The position numbers and the translations under genes were made by a program. A model generated the notes under the pieces. That model saw only the letters and a list, made by a program, of their open reading frames with translations, made no database searches and was not told the origin of the DNA. A stretch of DNA of 5,504 nt from Candidatus Poseidoniaceae archaeon (GTDB lineage Archaea > Thermoplasmatota > Poseidoniia > Poseidoniales > Poseidoniaceae), in the NCBI GenBank assembly GCA_030741455.1, contig JASLVI010000100.1:1-5504 (forward strand). The letters are read 5' to 3'. Below, piece by piece: positions 1 to 5,504 of this stretch. Positions within the stretch are counted from its first letter, which is position 1. Every line of letters begins with the position of its first letter.

Positions 1-1464
1 GACGATCAGTGCATGCGCGGTCAGTTGAATTGGACGTCATCGCTTTTGACCGATCACGATGGGGATGGATGTCTGGATGTATCCGAAGATATGGATGATG
101 ACAATGATGGAGTTACAGATGCTTTGGATTTCTGTCAAACAGGAGTCACTGACTGGACTTCTTCGACTGAAACTGACTACGATTCTGATGGATGCCAGGA
201 TTCATCAGAAGATGTCGATGATGACAACGACAGGATTTGTGATGCGAGTGAACTGAGCAGTTCTTGGAATTGTACACCTTCATCGGCAAGCATCGATCTT
301 TGCCCAGAAAGTGCGCTAGGATTCTTTTCTAACACCCAAAACGATGTTGACAGGGACGGCTGCGAAGATGCTTCTGAAGACACTGACGACGACAATGACG
401 GGTTTTCAGACGATGTTGACTCCTGTCCACTGAATGCTGGAACAAGCTCTCTCGGCTCCGTACTCGGCTGTAATGACTACGATGCAGATGGTTACGGTGA
501 TTCAATCGATGTTTTCCCAACAGAGTCAACACAATGGCTTGATTCAGATGATGATGGCTATGGAGACAACTTGAACGGGTTCGAGGGAGATGCTTGCTCT
601 GAAGACGCAGGAAAATCAACCGAGGATTCGTTCGGTTGCCCAGATGCAGATGGAGATGGTTGGTCTGACCTCGCAGATGCATTCCCAGATGAGAGTTCAC
701 AGTATTCAGACATTGACGGTGATGGTTTTGGAGATTCCTCCGATGGATATCAAGCAGATGAATGTCCTGAAGTCATGGGTTCATCAACAGAAGATCGGCT
801 CGGCTGTATGGATTCTGATTTGGACGGTTGGTCTGATTTGAACGATGCCTTCGCAGAGGAATCAACACAACATAGCGACGCTGATGGTGATGGGTACGGT
901 GACAATCCACAAGGAGCCACTCCTGACAGTTGTCCCACAATCTACGGTCTCTCTTCTGTTGAACGATATGGTTGTCCAGATGCGGATGGAGACGGTTGGG
1001 AAGACCGCTTTGATGCATATGAGTACGACGCCCGACTCTGGTCCGACACGGATGGTGATGGATATGCTGACCAAATAGGAACCAATCTCTCCGATGATTG
1101 TCCCGAAATCTATGGCACGTCCGTTAAGGATTTCATTGGATGTTTGGATTCTGATGGAGATGGATGGTCCGACAAAACCGACGCTTATCCAAATGATGCT
1201 TCCAAAAATCTGGCCTCAGAAGAATCCGAAGAATACAACATCACTTTGCTAGGGTTTGGAATTGGAATTCTTGTTCTTGTAGTCCTGTTGATTGGCATCA
1301 TGAGAAAGAAGAAATCTTCTGGGCATGAACTTACTTTCGTTGCCCCACCAATCTCTCACGAACTTCCAAGCACGCCACCGCTCCCTCCAGAAGGACTACC
1401 AGAAGGTTGGACAATGGAACAGTGGAGGTTCTATGGTGAAGATTATTTGAGCCGTAACAAATAA
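1..1464 (+). CDS. Partial cell-surface protein: Asp-rich calcium-binding-type repeats, C-terminal membrane anchor (5' end outside window)
   Basis: The frame is open from base 1, so the gene enters from the left. The first ATG (base 13) is probably internal: the residues around it (DDQCMRGQLNWTSS) align with the next repeat (LDFCQTGVTDWTSS), with Met inside the unit. The visible 487 residues are mostly Asp/Gly-rich units of the thrombospondin type 3 kind (DxDxDGxxD, e.g. DADGDGWSD), which bind calcium in known families. Regularly placed Cys pairs suggest disulfides and an extracellular location. A single transmembrane helix (bases about 1240-1302, window residues 414-434, from NITLLGFG) is followed by RKKK, which fits a cytoplasmic C-terminus. 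The tail is Pro-rich and ends with GLPEGWTMEQWRFYGEDYL. Any signal peptide or binding domain lies upstream and is not visible. Role inferred: adhesion, cell-envelope or scaffold protein. It converges on the amidotransferase gene with a 34-nt gap. The ligand is unknown. Confidence 0.9.
   Translation, partial: DDQCMRGQLNWTSSLLTDHDGDGCLDVSEDMDDDNDGVTDALDFCQTGVTDWTSSTETDYDSDGCQDSSEDVDDDNDRICDASELSSSWNCTPSSASIDLCPESALGFFSNTQNDVDRDGCEDASEDTDDDNDGFSDDVDSCPLNAGTSSLGSVLGCNDYDADGYGDSIDVFPTESTQWLDSDDDGYGDNLNGFEGDACSEDAGKSTEDSFGCPDADGDGWSDLADAFPDESSQYSDIDGDGFGDSSDGYQADECPEVMGSSTEDRLGCMDSDLDGWSDLNDAFAEESTQHSDADGDGYGDNPQGATPDSCPTIYGLSSVERYGCPDADGDGWEDRFDAYEYDARLWSDTDGDGYADQIGTNLSDDCPEIYGTSVKDFIGCLDSDGDGWSDKTDAYPNDASKNLASEESEEYNITLLGFGIGILVLVVLLIGIMRKKKSSGHELTFVAPPISHELPSTPPLPPEGLPEGWTMEQWRFYGEDYLSRNK
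10..423 (+). repeat. Three Cys/Asp-rich coding repeats, type A
   Basis: Three related units begin at Cys codons at bases 10, 133 and 301. The pattern is Cys, about ten residues, Trp-Thr-Ser-Ser or an equivalent aromatic segment, then TDxDxDGC, a SED segment and an acidic DDDND(G) run. The spacings are 41 and 56 residues, and the third unit runs 41 residues to the first type-B unit. The second unit is longer because it carries an extra Ser/Cys segment after DDDND, where the usual Gly is replaced by Arg. These are protein-level repeats with calcium-binding-type Asp spacing. The DNA is too diverged to suggest a recent duplication. Confidence 0.8.
424..1206 (+). repeat. Tandem 56-residue calcium-binding-type coding repeats, type B (four full, one partial)
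   Basis: Units begin at Cys codons at bases 424, 595, 763, 931 and 1099, giving periods of 57, 56, 56 and 56 residues. The unit pattern is CPExxGxSxxDxxGC (15 residues, Cys at both ends), then xDxDGDGWSDxxDAFP (16), then xESxQxSDxDGDGYGD (16), then a 9-residue linker. Each full unit thus carries two Asp-rich calcium-loop motifs and one Cys pair, which I infer forms a local disulfide. The fifth unit stops after its first Asp motif (DAYPNDASKN) and runs through a Glu/Ser-rich stalk into the membrane helix. The near-invariant length with varied residues suggests a rigid, ion-stabilised stalk. Confidence 0.85.
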
Positions 1465-1498
1465 TCAGGTTCAACCTCTTGAGAAATCGAATCCATCA

Positions 1499-2212
1499 TC
1501 AAAGTTTGAAGGCGATCGAAACATCCGTTGTTAGGCGTTCATCATCGTAAGCGGTTCTCTCTTCTCGATTCATGTCTCCACAAGCAAGTGCTGCATCAAG
1601 AACTGCGGAGACTGCCTCTGGATGATATTGTACGGTATGGATTGGTCGTGTTGGATGTTTGCAAGCAGCGATTTTGCAGTGATCGGATGATGCGATGATG
1701 TCCAATTCACCAGCATCAACAACATGTTCCTGATGGGCAAAGGATGCGATGATGGTATCGCCTGATTGTTCGAACACTTCTGCTACGAAATGTGAATCTT
1801 CCTCAGCACGCTCCACGCGTCCACCGAATGCGTGAGCAATGATTTGGTGACCGAAACATATGCCATAGAGTGGAACGGTTGTTTTACGAATCAGTTCAAC
1901 AACTTCATCCATCCAATCTTCCCACATTGTCACGTTTCTTCGAGAGCCAGTGATGACGATTGCATCAGCATCAACTGGATTGGAAACTACAGTTCCGAAA
2001 CCGTAGTCGAGGCGTTCTTTTGTGTGTGGAGACCATAGGAGCACTTCGTTTGGAGAAAAATGACGAACGATTTCTCCGACACCGACTCGACCGAACGCTT
2101 CACGTTCCGCTAGAAGGTCTACAACAAGGAGGCGCACATGTCGCTGATAGAATGGTAGCCATTGAACATTCTTCTCTTGATTATGGTTTAGGTGGAACGA
2201 TTTCTCGTCCAT
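1499..2212 (-). CDS. Stand-alone class I glutamine amidotransferase (GMP-synthase-like GATase1 domain)
   Basis: A 237-residue protein, the usual length for a single GATase1 domain. It shows the nucleophile elbow YGICFGHQ with catalytic Cys119, followed by an alanine-rich segment and GG (residues 124-131), and the late YHPE motif supplying His197 and Glu199, so the Cys-His-Glu triad is complete. The domain starts at RLLVVDL (about residue 27), and ITGSRRNV (88-95) resembles the loop before the helix in GMP-synthase-like members. Known members release ammonia from glutamine or cleave gamma-glutamyl compounds. No synthetase domain is fused or adjacent, so the substrate is not known. The ATG at 2212 overlaps the 3' end of the upstream pirin gene by 32 nt, which supports co-transcription. 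A GTG at 2137 (residue 26), just before the core domain, is an alternative start. No Shine-Dalgarno is clear at either. Presumed cytoplasmic. Confidence 0.85.
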   Translation of the reverse strand: MDEKSFHLNHNQEKNVQWLPFYQRHVRLLVVDLLAEREAFGRVGVGEIVRHFSPNEVLLWSPHTKERLDYGFGTVVSNPVDADAIVITGSRRNVTMWEDWMDEVVELIRKTTVPLYGICFGHQIIAHAFGGRVERAEEDSHFVAEVFEQSGDTIIASFAHQEHVVDAGELDIIASSDHCKIAACKHPTRPIHTVQYHPEAVSAVLDAALACGDMNREERTAYDDERLTTDVSIAFKL

Positions 2213-3245
2213 CGCTCATTTTGGCGAATCGACCTTGTTCTCGTGGATGAACGATGTCTGAAGCACCCCATGGCCATCCCCCGAATTCTGTTCGACGATA
2301 ATCGCTGAAGGCTTGGTAGATCTCTTCGACCGTATTCATCACGAACGGTCCATGTTTTGAGACGGGTTCTGCAATTGGTTTGCCTTGGAGAATGAGTACT
2401 CGAACATCCTCAGCATTGGCTTCGACAATTGTTGGCAGATTTGCATGAAGTTCCATCCCATACTTTGGTTTGAGTTGTTGCGATTCGATGGTTGCCGTTC
2501 CACCATCGATATGATACATCATTCGGTTGGCTTCTGCTGAAGCAGTTGGAAGTTCCACAGAGCTTCCTGCCTTGACGGTCAAGATATAGAGCGCAACTTC
2601 GTTTTCGGGATTGTTGGCCCACGATGCGCTTGGAGCCGATGGTGCAACATGTTCCCTCCAACTTCCAGAAATGATGCGTACATCGCCTCCATCCAACTGA
2701 ATATGCGGAACTTCATGGGCCCAAATCATCTCGTATCCTGGTTCGGTCATCTTGTCCTTTGCTGGAAGATTGATCCAAATCTGAAACAAATCCAAGCGGT
2801 TGGGTTTGTCTTGATTGACCAAAGGAAACATCTCGGAGTGCTGAAGTCCTGAACCAGCTGTCATCCACTGTACATCTCCGAATCCATAACGTCCTGTTGA
2901 GCCTCCCGAATCGAAATGATCAACAAGACCTTCGAGAACCACAGTGATGGTTTCAAATCCCCGATGAGGATGTGCAGGGAAACCAGGCACTGTTCGACCA
3001 TGGTACATCTTCCAGTCGTTGGCTTCATCAAAATCTGAGCCAATGTGACGACCAATCAAAGGCTCGTTTGGTCCTTGCAAGTCGTTTCCTTCAGGATACA
3101 AATCGAGATGGTGAACACAAAACAAGAACGGATCGAGGGTGTTTCGTACAAATCCCATCGGTTGATTTGAGATGACCGAGTTGCCCATAAATTCTAATTC
3201 TGGACGTTCTTCTTTAATCGTTGTATCAATAATGAAGAGGAGCAT
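2181..3245 (-). CDS. Pirin family protein (bicupin metalloprotein, long subfamily)
   Basis: A 354-residue protein, longer than human pirin (290). The N-terminal cupin holds both hallmark motifs: FPAHPHRGFET (residues 89-99) and GDVQWMTAGSGLQHSEM (123-139). By analogy with pirin, His92, His94, His136 and Glu138 are the iron ligands. FQIWINLPAKDKM (154-166) and, in the C-terminal cupin, EPVSKHGPFVMNT (293-305) are also typical. The extra segment between LDPFLF (38-42) and the first motif, plus the tail FGGWPWGASDIVHPREQGRF, match a long prokaryotic pirin subfamily as I recall it. Some pirins have quercetin dioxygenase activity and others regulate partner enzymes; the sequence does not decide which applies here. 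Met1 (3245) is used, but Met20 (3188) is possible and has a weak TATA-like GATTAAAG about 27 nt upstream. It is likely first in a unit with the amidotransferase. Confidence 0.9.
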   Translation of the reverse strand: MLLFIIDTTIKEERPELEFMGNSVISNQPMGFVRNTLDPFLFCVHHLDLYPEGNDLQGPNEPLIGRHIGSDFDEANDWKMYHGRTVPGFPAHPHRGFETITVVLEGLVDHFDSGGSTGRYGFGDVQWMTAGSGLQHSEMFPLVNQDKPNRLDLFQIWINLPAKDKMTEPGYEMIWAHEVPHIQLDGGDVRIISGSWREHVAPSAPSASWANNPENEVALYILTVKAGSSVELPTASAEANRMMYHIDGGTATIESQQLKPKYGMELHANLPTIVEANAEDVRVLILQGKPIAEPVSKHGPFVMNTVEEIYQAFSDYRRTEFGGWPWGASDIVHPREQGRFAKMSDGREIVPPKP

Positions 3246-3346
3246 TTCAAGGGAGCAGTTTCACCATCAATACCATCGATTCATTCAACAATGTCAAGAA
3301 ATCATAGCCGCTAACCTTTATCGCACTTCGTTCAACGTGATGAAAC
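3246..3346. promoter_or_regulatory. Divergent intergenic region between pirin unit and membrane protein gene
   Basis: This 101-nt gap should hold promoters for both flanking genes. The plus-strand TATA candidate is at 3317-3322. On the minus strand I see no good TATA-like string 22-30 nt before the ATG at 3245, which leaves open that pirin starts at Met20 (3188). No clear operator palindrome or small gene is seen. Confidence 0.4.
3317..3322 (+). promoter_or_regulatory. Candidate archaeal TATA box for the membrane protein gene
   Basis: TTTATC in the context CCTTTATCGC is centred about 27 nt upstream of the GTG at 3347. That is the spacing expected if transcription begins at or next to the start codon (leaderless mRNA). 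There is no Shine-Dalgarno-like sequence before the GTG, consistent with this. The upstream BRE element is not convincing, so the match is modest. Confidence 0.35.
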
Positions 3347-4462
3347 GTGGCAACTCCAGGAACGCTTCTCAGCAGTTTGCAAGGACTGCCAAAACTTGCC
3401 TTATCATACATCTTCAAAGGATTAGATTCTGTCAATCCTGTTGAATCCAAAGACGAACGGATTCGTATGCTCAAGCGTGTTGAATTCTATTCAGTTGTTG
3501 AAGCGGGAGCATTGGGATTGCTTTCTGGGTTAATCCTCTTGTTGTTCACGCTGTGGATTGAAGCTTATCGAGGTACAATTCTTGAGAGTGAATTCTGGGA
3601 CAATGTTGTGATCCTTGGCATCATCATCGCTGTTGGTGTCATCATCACGATGATCGAATTGACTGTGATGTATTTCCTATCATTGCGTAATGCTCGAATC
3701 ATCGCATCGCTCAATGAACAATCAACTTCGAGTGATGACATCGATGAACAGGTCATGGTTGCATTGGTGAACGCTGGTTTACAGACACCAAACAATACTG
3801 GAGAATTCTTTGGCATCAATCCAAGAAAGCATATGTCGAAATGGAGCATTGCCCTCGCAGCATTCTTCTTGAAGACAAAAGTATCTGGCTCAAGAGCGAT
3901 CATCAAGATGATGTGGAAGCGCTTTGCAATACGCGTCTTGGGCCGGACTGTTTCTCGTGGTGCACTCGAACTCGCATCATTACCTGTCTTCGCATTTTGG
4001 AACATGTTGGTCATGCGTTCAACCATACGCGAACTACGCATGCGGAGTGAAATGCCACTTCGTGAGGACGAATTGATTGAATTTATCACGATGGATTCAA
4101 CCGGTTCAACGGAACTCTGTTTGGATACCATCGAAGAACATATTTTCTGTCATGGGGATGTACATCCGAATGTTGAACGTATTTTCAAGCGCATCCATGA
4201 TGAGAGAGTATCATGGAATTCCAATGTACGTAACCGACTATCCAAGCGTCAACATGACGAATTCTCACAGTCTAAAATAGAACTTGAAATTCGTACCCTC
4301 ATTGTTACGATGGCTATTGATCCACGTTCTAGTCGAAAACAAAGGAAACTGTTCAAACAACTCAAAGAGCGATGCGAGAACAATGAAATCGAACCGTACG
4401 ATATTACGCATTCAATCCTTAACGGAAAGCCATTACCAAATTGGACCTCACAAAATATGTGA
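3347..4462 (+). CDS. Integral membrane protein of unknown function
   Basis: A 371-residue protein that I cannot assign with confidence. The start is GTG at 3347, since an in-frame TGA at 3341 rules out anything further upstream; later in-frame candidates are TTG (3377) and ATG (residue 41). Two strong hydrophobic helices are seen at about residues 51-71 and 86-111. Weaker hydrophobic stretches lie at about 166-176 and 207-223, the latter inside a basic segment rich in Arg and Lys (182-231). The C-terminal third (about 232-371) is highly charged, helical-looking and presumably cytoplasmic, with CHGDVHPNVERIF (268-280) and AIDPRSSRKQRKLFKQLKE (323-341). No transporter, kinase or nuclease motif is visible. 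The overall plan vaguely recalls bacterial LBF_2804-type membrane proteins, but that is memory, not evidence. It is divergent from the pirin unit and convergent with the hydrolase across 6 nt. Confidence 0.8.
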   Translation: MATPGTLLSSLQGLPKLALSYIFKGLDSVNPVESKDERIRMLKRVEFYSVVEAGALGLLSGLILLLFTLWIEAYRGTILESEFWDNVVILGIIIAVGVIITMIELTVMYFLSLRNARIIASLNEQSTSSDDIDEQVMVALVNAGLQTPNNTGEFFGINPRKHMSKWSIALAAFFLKTKVSGSRAIIKMMWKRFAIRVLGRTVSRGALELASLPVFAFWNMLVMRSTIRELRMRSEMPLREDELIEFITMDSTGSTELCLDTIEEHIFCHGDVHPNVERIFKRIHDERVSWNSNVRNRLSKRQHDEFSQSKIELEIRTLIVTMAIDPRSSRKQRKLFKQLKERCENNEIEPYDITHSILNGKPLPNWTSQNM

Positions 4463-4468
4463 CATGCA

Positions 4469-5368
4469 CTATGAAAGATGCGACACAAAAAATTCTCTTG
4501 ATCGCACCAGAGCATCCGCACGAGCCTCTGGATTACCTTGCACAGTCGCACCTCTGTTTCGCAAGAGGCGAATGATCCATCTTCGTTGCCAGCGTTTGTT
4601 GGTAGGCAATCGCAGACCAAGGAATAACTTCCCAGACATGGATCCAGTCTTGTCGATTCGAATCGTTCGCTTCTTCAAATGGACAGCTTTTGGAAGGTAT
4701 GTGTAATCATGCTCACAATCAAACGAATGGTGTGCATCAGGATAAACCTTCAAGGTTGCATTCGGTAATTGAGGCATGAGGCTTTCAACGAAATGAACAG
4801 GGGTCCAATCATCAGCAGCGCCGTGAAGAATGAGTTTAGGTGACTCTGTCCAATCCTTCACCTCAGGTCGGATATGAGCAGCAGGGTAGAATGACAGATG
4901 GGCGTCGAAAGGTGATCCAAGAACCTCGACGAGTGGAGACCATGATGAATACAGTGCTACAGTTCCTCCAAGACTCCAACCTGAGATACCAATCTTACCA
5001 ATCTTCGGATTCTGCTCCAACACATCACGGGTACGAAAAGCATCGACCAACATCATTGCATGGGTTACTGTGAGTTGATCGTTAACGGTATTATCGATTG
5101 ATCTTGAGATAAATGAATTCACTTTACAAACCGCAAGACCAGCATCAAGCCATCCATTGATATGATCTTGATGATGATCTGCCCAACCTAGACTTCCATG
5201 GAGAGCAATCACGCATCCGAACGGCCCTTCACCTTCTGGCAAGTAGAGTTCAGATTCGACAAGTGTTTCTGGAGTTTTATCAAGTCCTGTGAGAATCTGA
5301 TGAATCTCAAATGGGGAGCGAGATTCTACTTGCAATCGCTCGACCATGAACAATCTCATGGGTTTCAT
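4469..5368 (-). CDS. Dienelactone hydrolase family alpha/beta hydrolase, probable internal double frameshift
   Basis: A 299-residue protein with alpha/beta-hydrolase landmarks in order: strand and oxyanion region VIALHGSLGW (residues 53-62), nucleophile elbow GISGWSLGG (127-135) with Ser132, acid loop LHGAADDWTP (181-190) with Asp186 or Asp187, and DAHHSFD (211-217) with His214. The nucleophile is Ser, where classical dienelactone hydrolases have Cys. Likely a cytoplasmic esterase or carboxylester hydrolase of unknown substrate. Residues 231-270 look wrong: they are very basic (13 Lys/Arg, one acidic residue) in an otherwise acidic protein, while another frame of the same DNA reads a credible acidic, Trp-rich segment. 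After residue 271 family-like sequence returns (NRGATVQGNPEARADAL...REFF). ATG 5368 is chosen for the TATA-like box about 21 nt upstream; Met4 and Met8 remain possible. It converges on the membrane protein gene across 6 nt. Confidence 0.85.
   Translation of the reverse strand: MKPMRLFMVERLQVESRSPFEIHQILTGLDKTPETLVESELYLPEGEGPFGCVIALHGSLGWADHHQDHINGWLDAGLAVCKVNSFISRSIDNTVNDQLTVTHAMMLVDAFRTRDVLEQNPKIGKIGISGWSLGGTVALYSSWSPLVEVLGSPFDAHLSFYPAAHIRPEVKDWTESPKLILHGAADDWTPVHFVESLMPQLPNATLKVYPDAHHSFDCEHDYTYLPKAVHLKKRTIRIDKTGSMSGKLFLGLRLPTNKRWQRRWIIRLLRNRGATVQGNPEARADALVRSREFFVSHLS
4557..4679 (-). other. Segment of the hydrolase gene read in a shifted frame (paired +1/-1 indels)
   Basis: On the minus strand the current frame reads CAT TTG AAG AAG CGA; one extra T in the TTT at 4679-4677 would give CAT TTT GAA GAA GCG. 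The shifted frame then stays open for about 40 codons and includes WIHVWEVIPWSAIAYQQ. Dropping one A from the AAA at 4559-4557 returns it to LANRGATVQGNP, joining the family-like C-terminus already in frame. The two changes cancel, so the gene has no premature stop. It is either a consensus error at short homopolymers or a real compensated mutation. Confidence 0.65.
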
Positions 5369-5504
5369 GATTTCAAATGTGGGCCTATATTATCCACAAA
5401 GAATTCTACTGAGAATATCAATGGTTTCGTACGTATTTCGGAGAATACAATCGAAGTAAAGAACGAAATGTAGACCCAAACAGATAAATTTGTTCTGTTG
5501 ATGG
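5369..5504. other. Right-edge non-coding sequence
   Basis: These 136 nt lie upstream of the hydrolase and contain its TATA candidate. No gene is supported here. Near the edge, AACAGA (5479-5484) and TCTGTT (5494-5499) form a 6-bp inverted repeat around an AT-rich 9-nt spacer. It could belong to a neighbouring gene outside the window or be chance. Confidence 0.4.
5386..5393 (-). promoter_or_regulatory. Candidate archaeal TATA box for the hydrolase gene
   Basis: The minus strand reads ATAATATA, centred about 21-22 nt before the ATG at 5368 and about 30 nt before Met4 (5359). Either spacing fits a leaderless or near-leaderless archaeal transcript. It is the best TATA-like string in the window outside coding sequence. 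Confidence 0.45.

Noticed and set aside
13..15. ATG at base 13 as the true start of the surface protein
   Set aside because: The frame is open to base 1, and the Met falls inside a repeat unit whose first Cys is at base 10, so the gene continues upstream of the window.
329..700. Long minus-strand ORF opposite the surface protein repeats
   Set aside because: It is a His/Arg-rich antisense shadow of Asp-codon repeats, with no independent protein features.
1467..1477. Perfect 11-nt palindrome AGGTTCAACCT between two convergent genes, as a terminator
   Set aside because: The centre leaves no usable hairpin loop and no T-run follows on either strand.
3565..4131. 188-codon minus-strand ORF opposite the membrane protein gene
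   Set aside because: Its composition is that of an antisense shadow and the plus-strand frame has clear transmembrane helices. No promoter or family motif supports it.
4284..4706. 140-codon plus-strand ORF spanning the 3' ends of the membrane protein and hydrolase
   Set aside because: It overlaps two well-supported genes in other frames, and its product is an Arg-rich sequence without recognisable motifs.
1265..5406. Several GAATTC sites (for example near 2282, 3482, 3590, 3802, 4259 and 5401), more than expected by chance
   Set aside because: Many are Glu-Phe codon pairs or lie in AT-rich coding context. There is no methylase or restriction gene here to give them meaning.
5198..5473. 91-codon plus-strand ORF running from the hydrolase 5' region towards the right edge
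   Set aside because: Most of it is antisense to the conserved hydrolase start region and its promoter, and nothing in the translation looks like a protein family.
1..5504. Search for mobile elements, CRISPR repeats, tRNA or rRNA genes and a defence system
   Set aside because: No transposase or integrase motifs, direct-repeat/spacer arrays, cloverleaf-like sequence or defence-family motifs were seen. The densely packed genes leave little room for them.

Overview
The window most resembles marine planktonic Euryarchaeota of the Marine Group II type (Candidatus Poseidoniales). This is an inference from four things. There is a large Asp-rich, calcium-binding-type repeat protein with a C-terminal membrane anchor and a short cytoplasmic Gly-Trp-Thr-Met-Glu-Gln-Trp tail. 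TATA-like boxes lie about 21-28 nt in front of two start codons, as in leaderless archaeal transcripts. No Shine-Dalgarno sequences are clear, and the base composition is moderate. There is no rRNA or other phylogenetic marker, so the assignment is probable, not proven.

Layout, left to right. (1) 1-1464, plus strand: the 3' part of a surface protein gene cut by the window edge. It has three Cys/Asp-rich units of one type, then four and a half units of a second type with a near-exact 56-residue period, one transmembrane helix and a cytoplasmic tail. (2) A 34-nt convergent gap. (3) 3245-1499, minus strand: a two-gene unit, a long-form pirin (cupin metalloprotein) followed by a stand-alone class I glutamine amidotransferase whose predicted start overlaps the pirin 3' end by 32 nt. 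(4) A 101-nt divergent intergenic region. (5) 3347-4462, plus strand: an unrecognised integral membrane protein with a charged C-terminal half, probably starting at GTG. (6) A 6-nt convergent gap. (7) 5368-4469, minus strand: a dienelactone-hydrolase-type alpha/beta hydrolase with a full catalytic set. A roughly 40-codon segment near its C-terminus appears to be in the wrong frame, bounded by two mutually compensating one-base shifts. (8) 5369-5504: the hydrolase promoter region and unassigned sequence to the edge.

I see no mobile element, CRISPR array, RNA gene or defence system. The genes look like ordinary archaeal chromosome: one surface protein, two soluble enzymes that may share a transcript, one membrane protein and one hydrolase. 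No shared pathway can be argued beyond the pirin/amidotransferase pair. The observations most worth a second look are the double frameshift in the hydrolase, the strict repeat architecture and tail of the surface protein, and the unassigned membrane protein.
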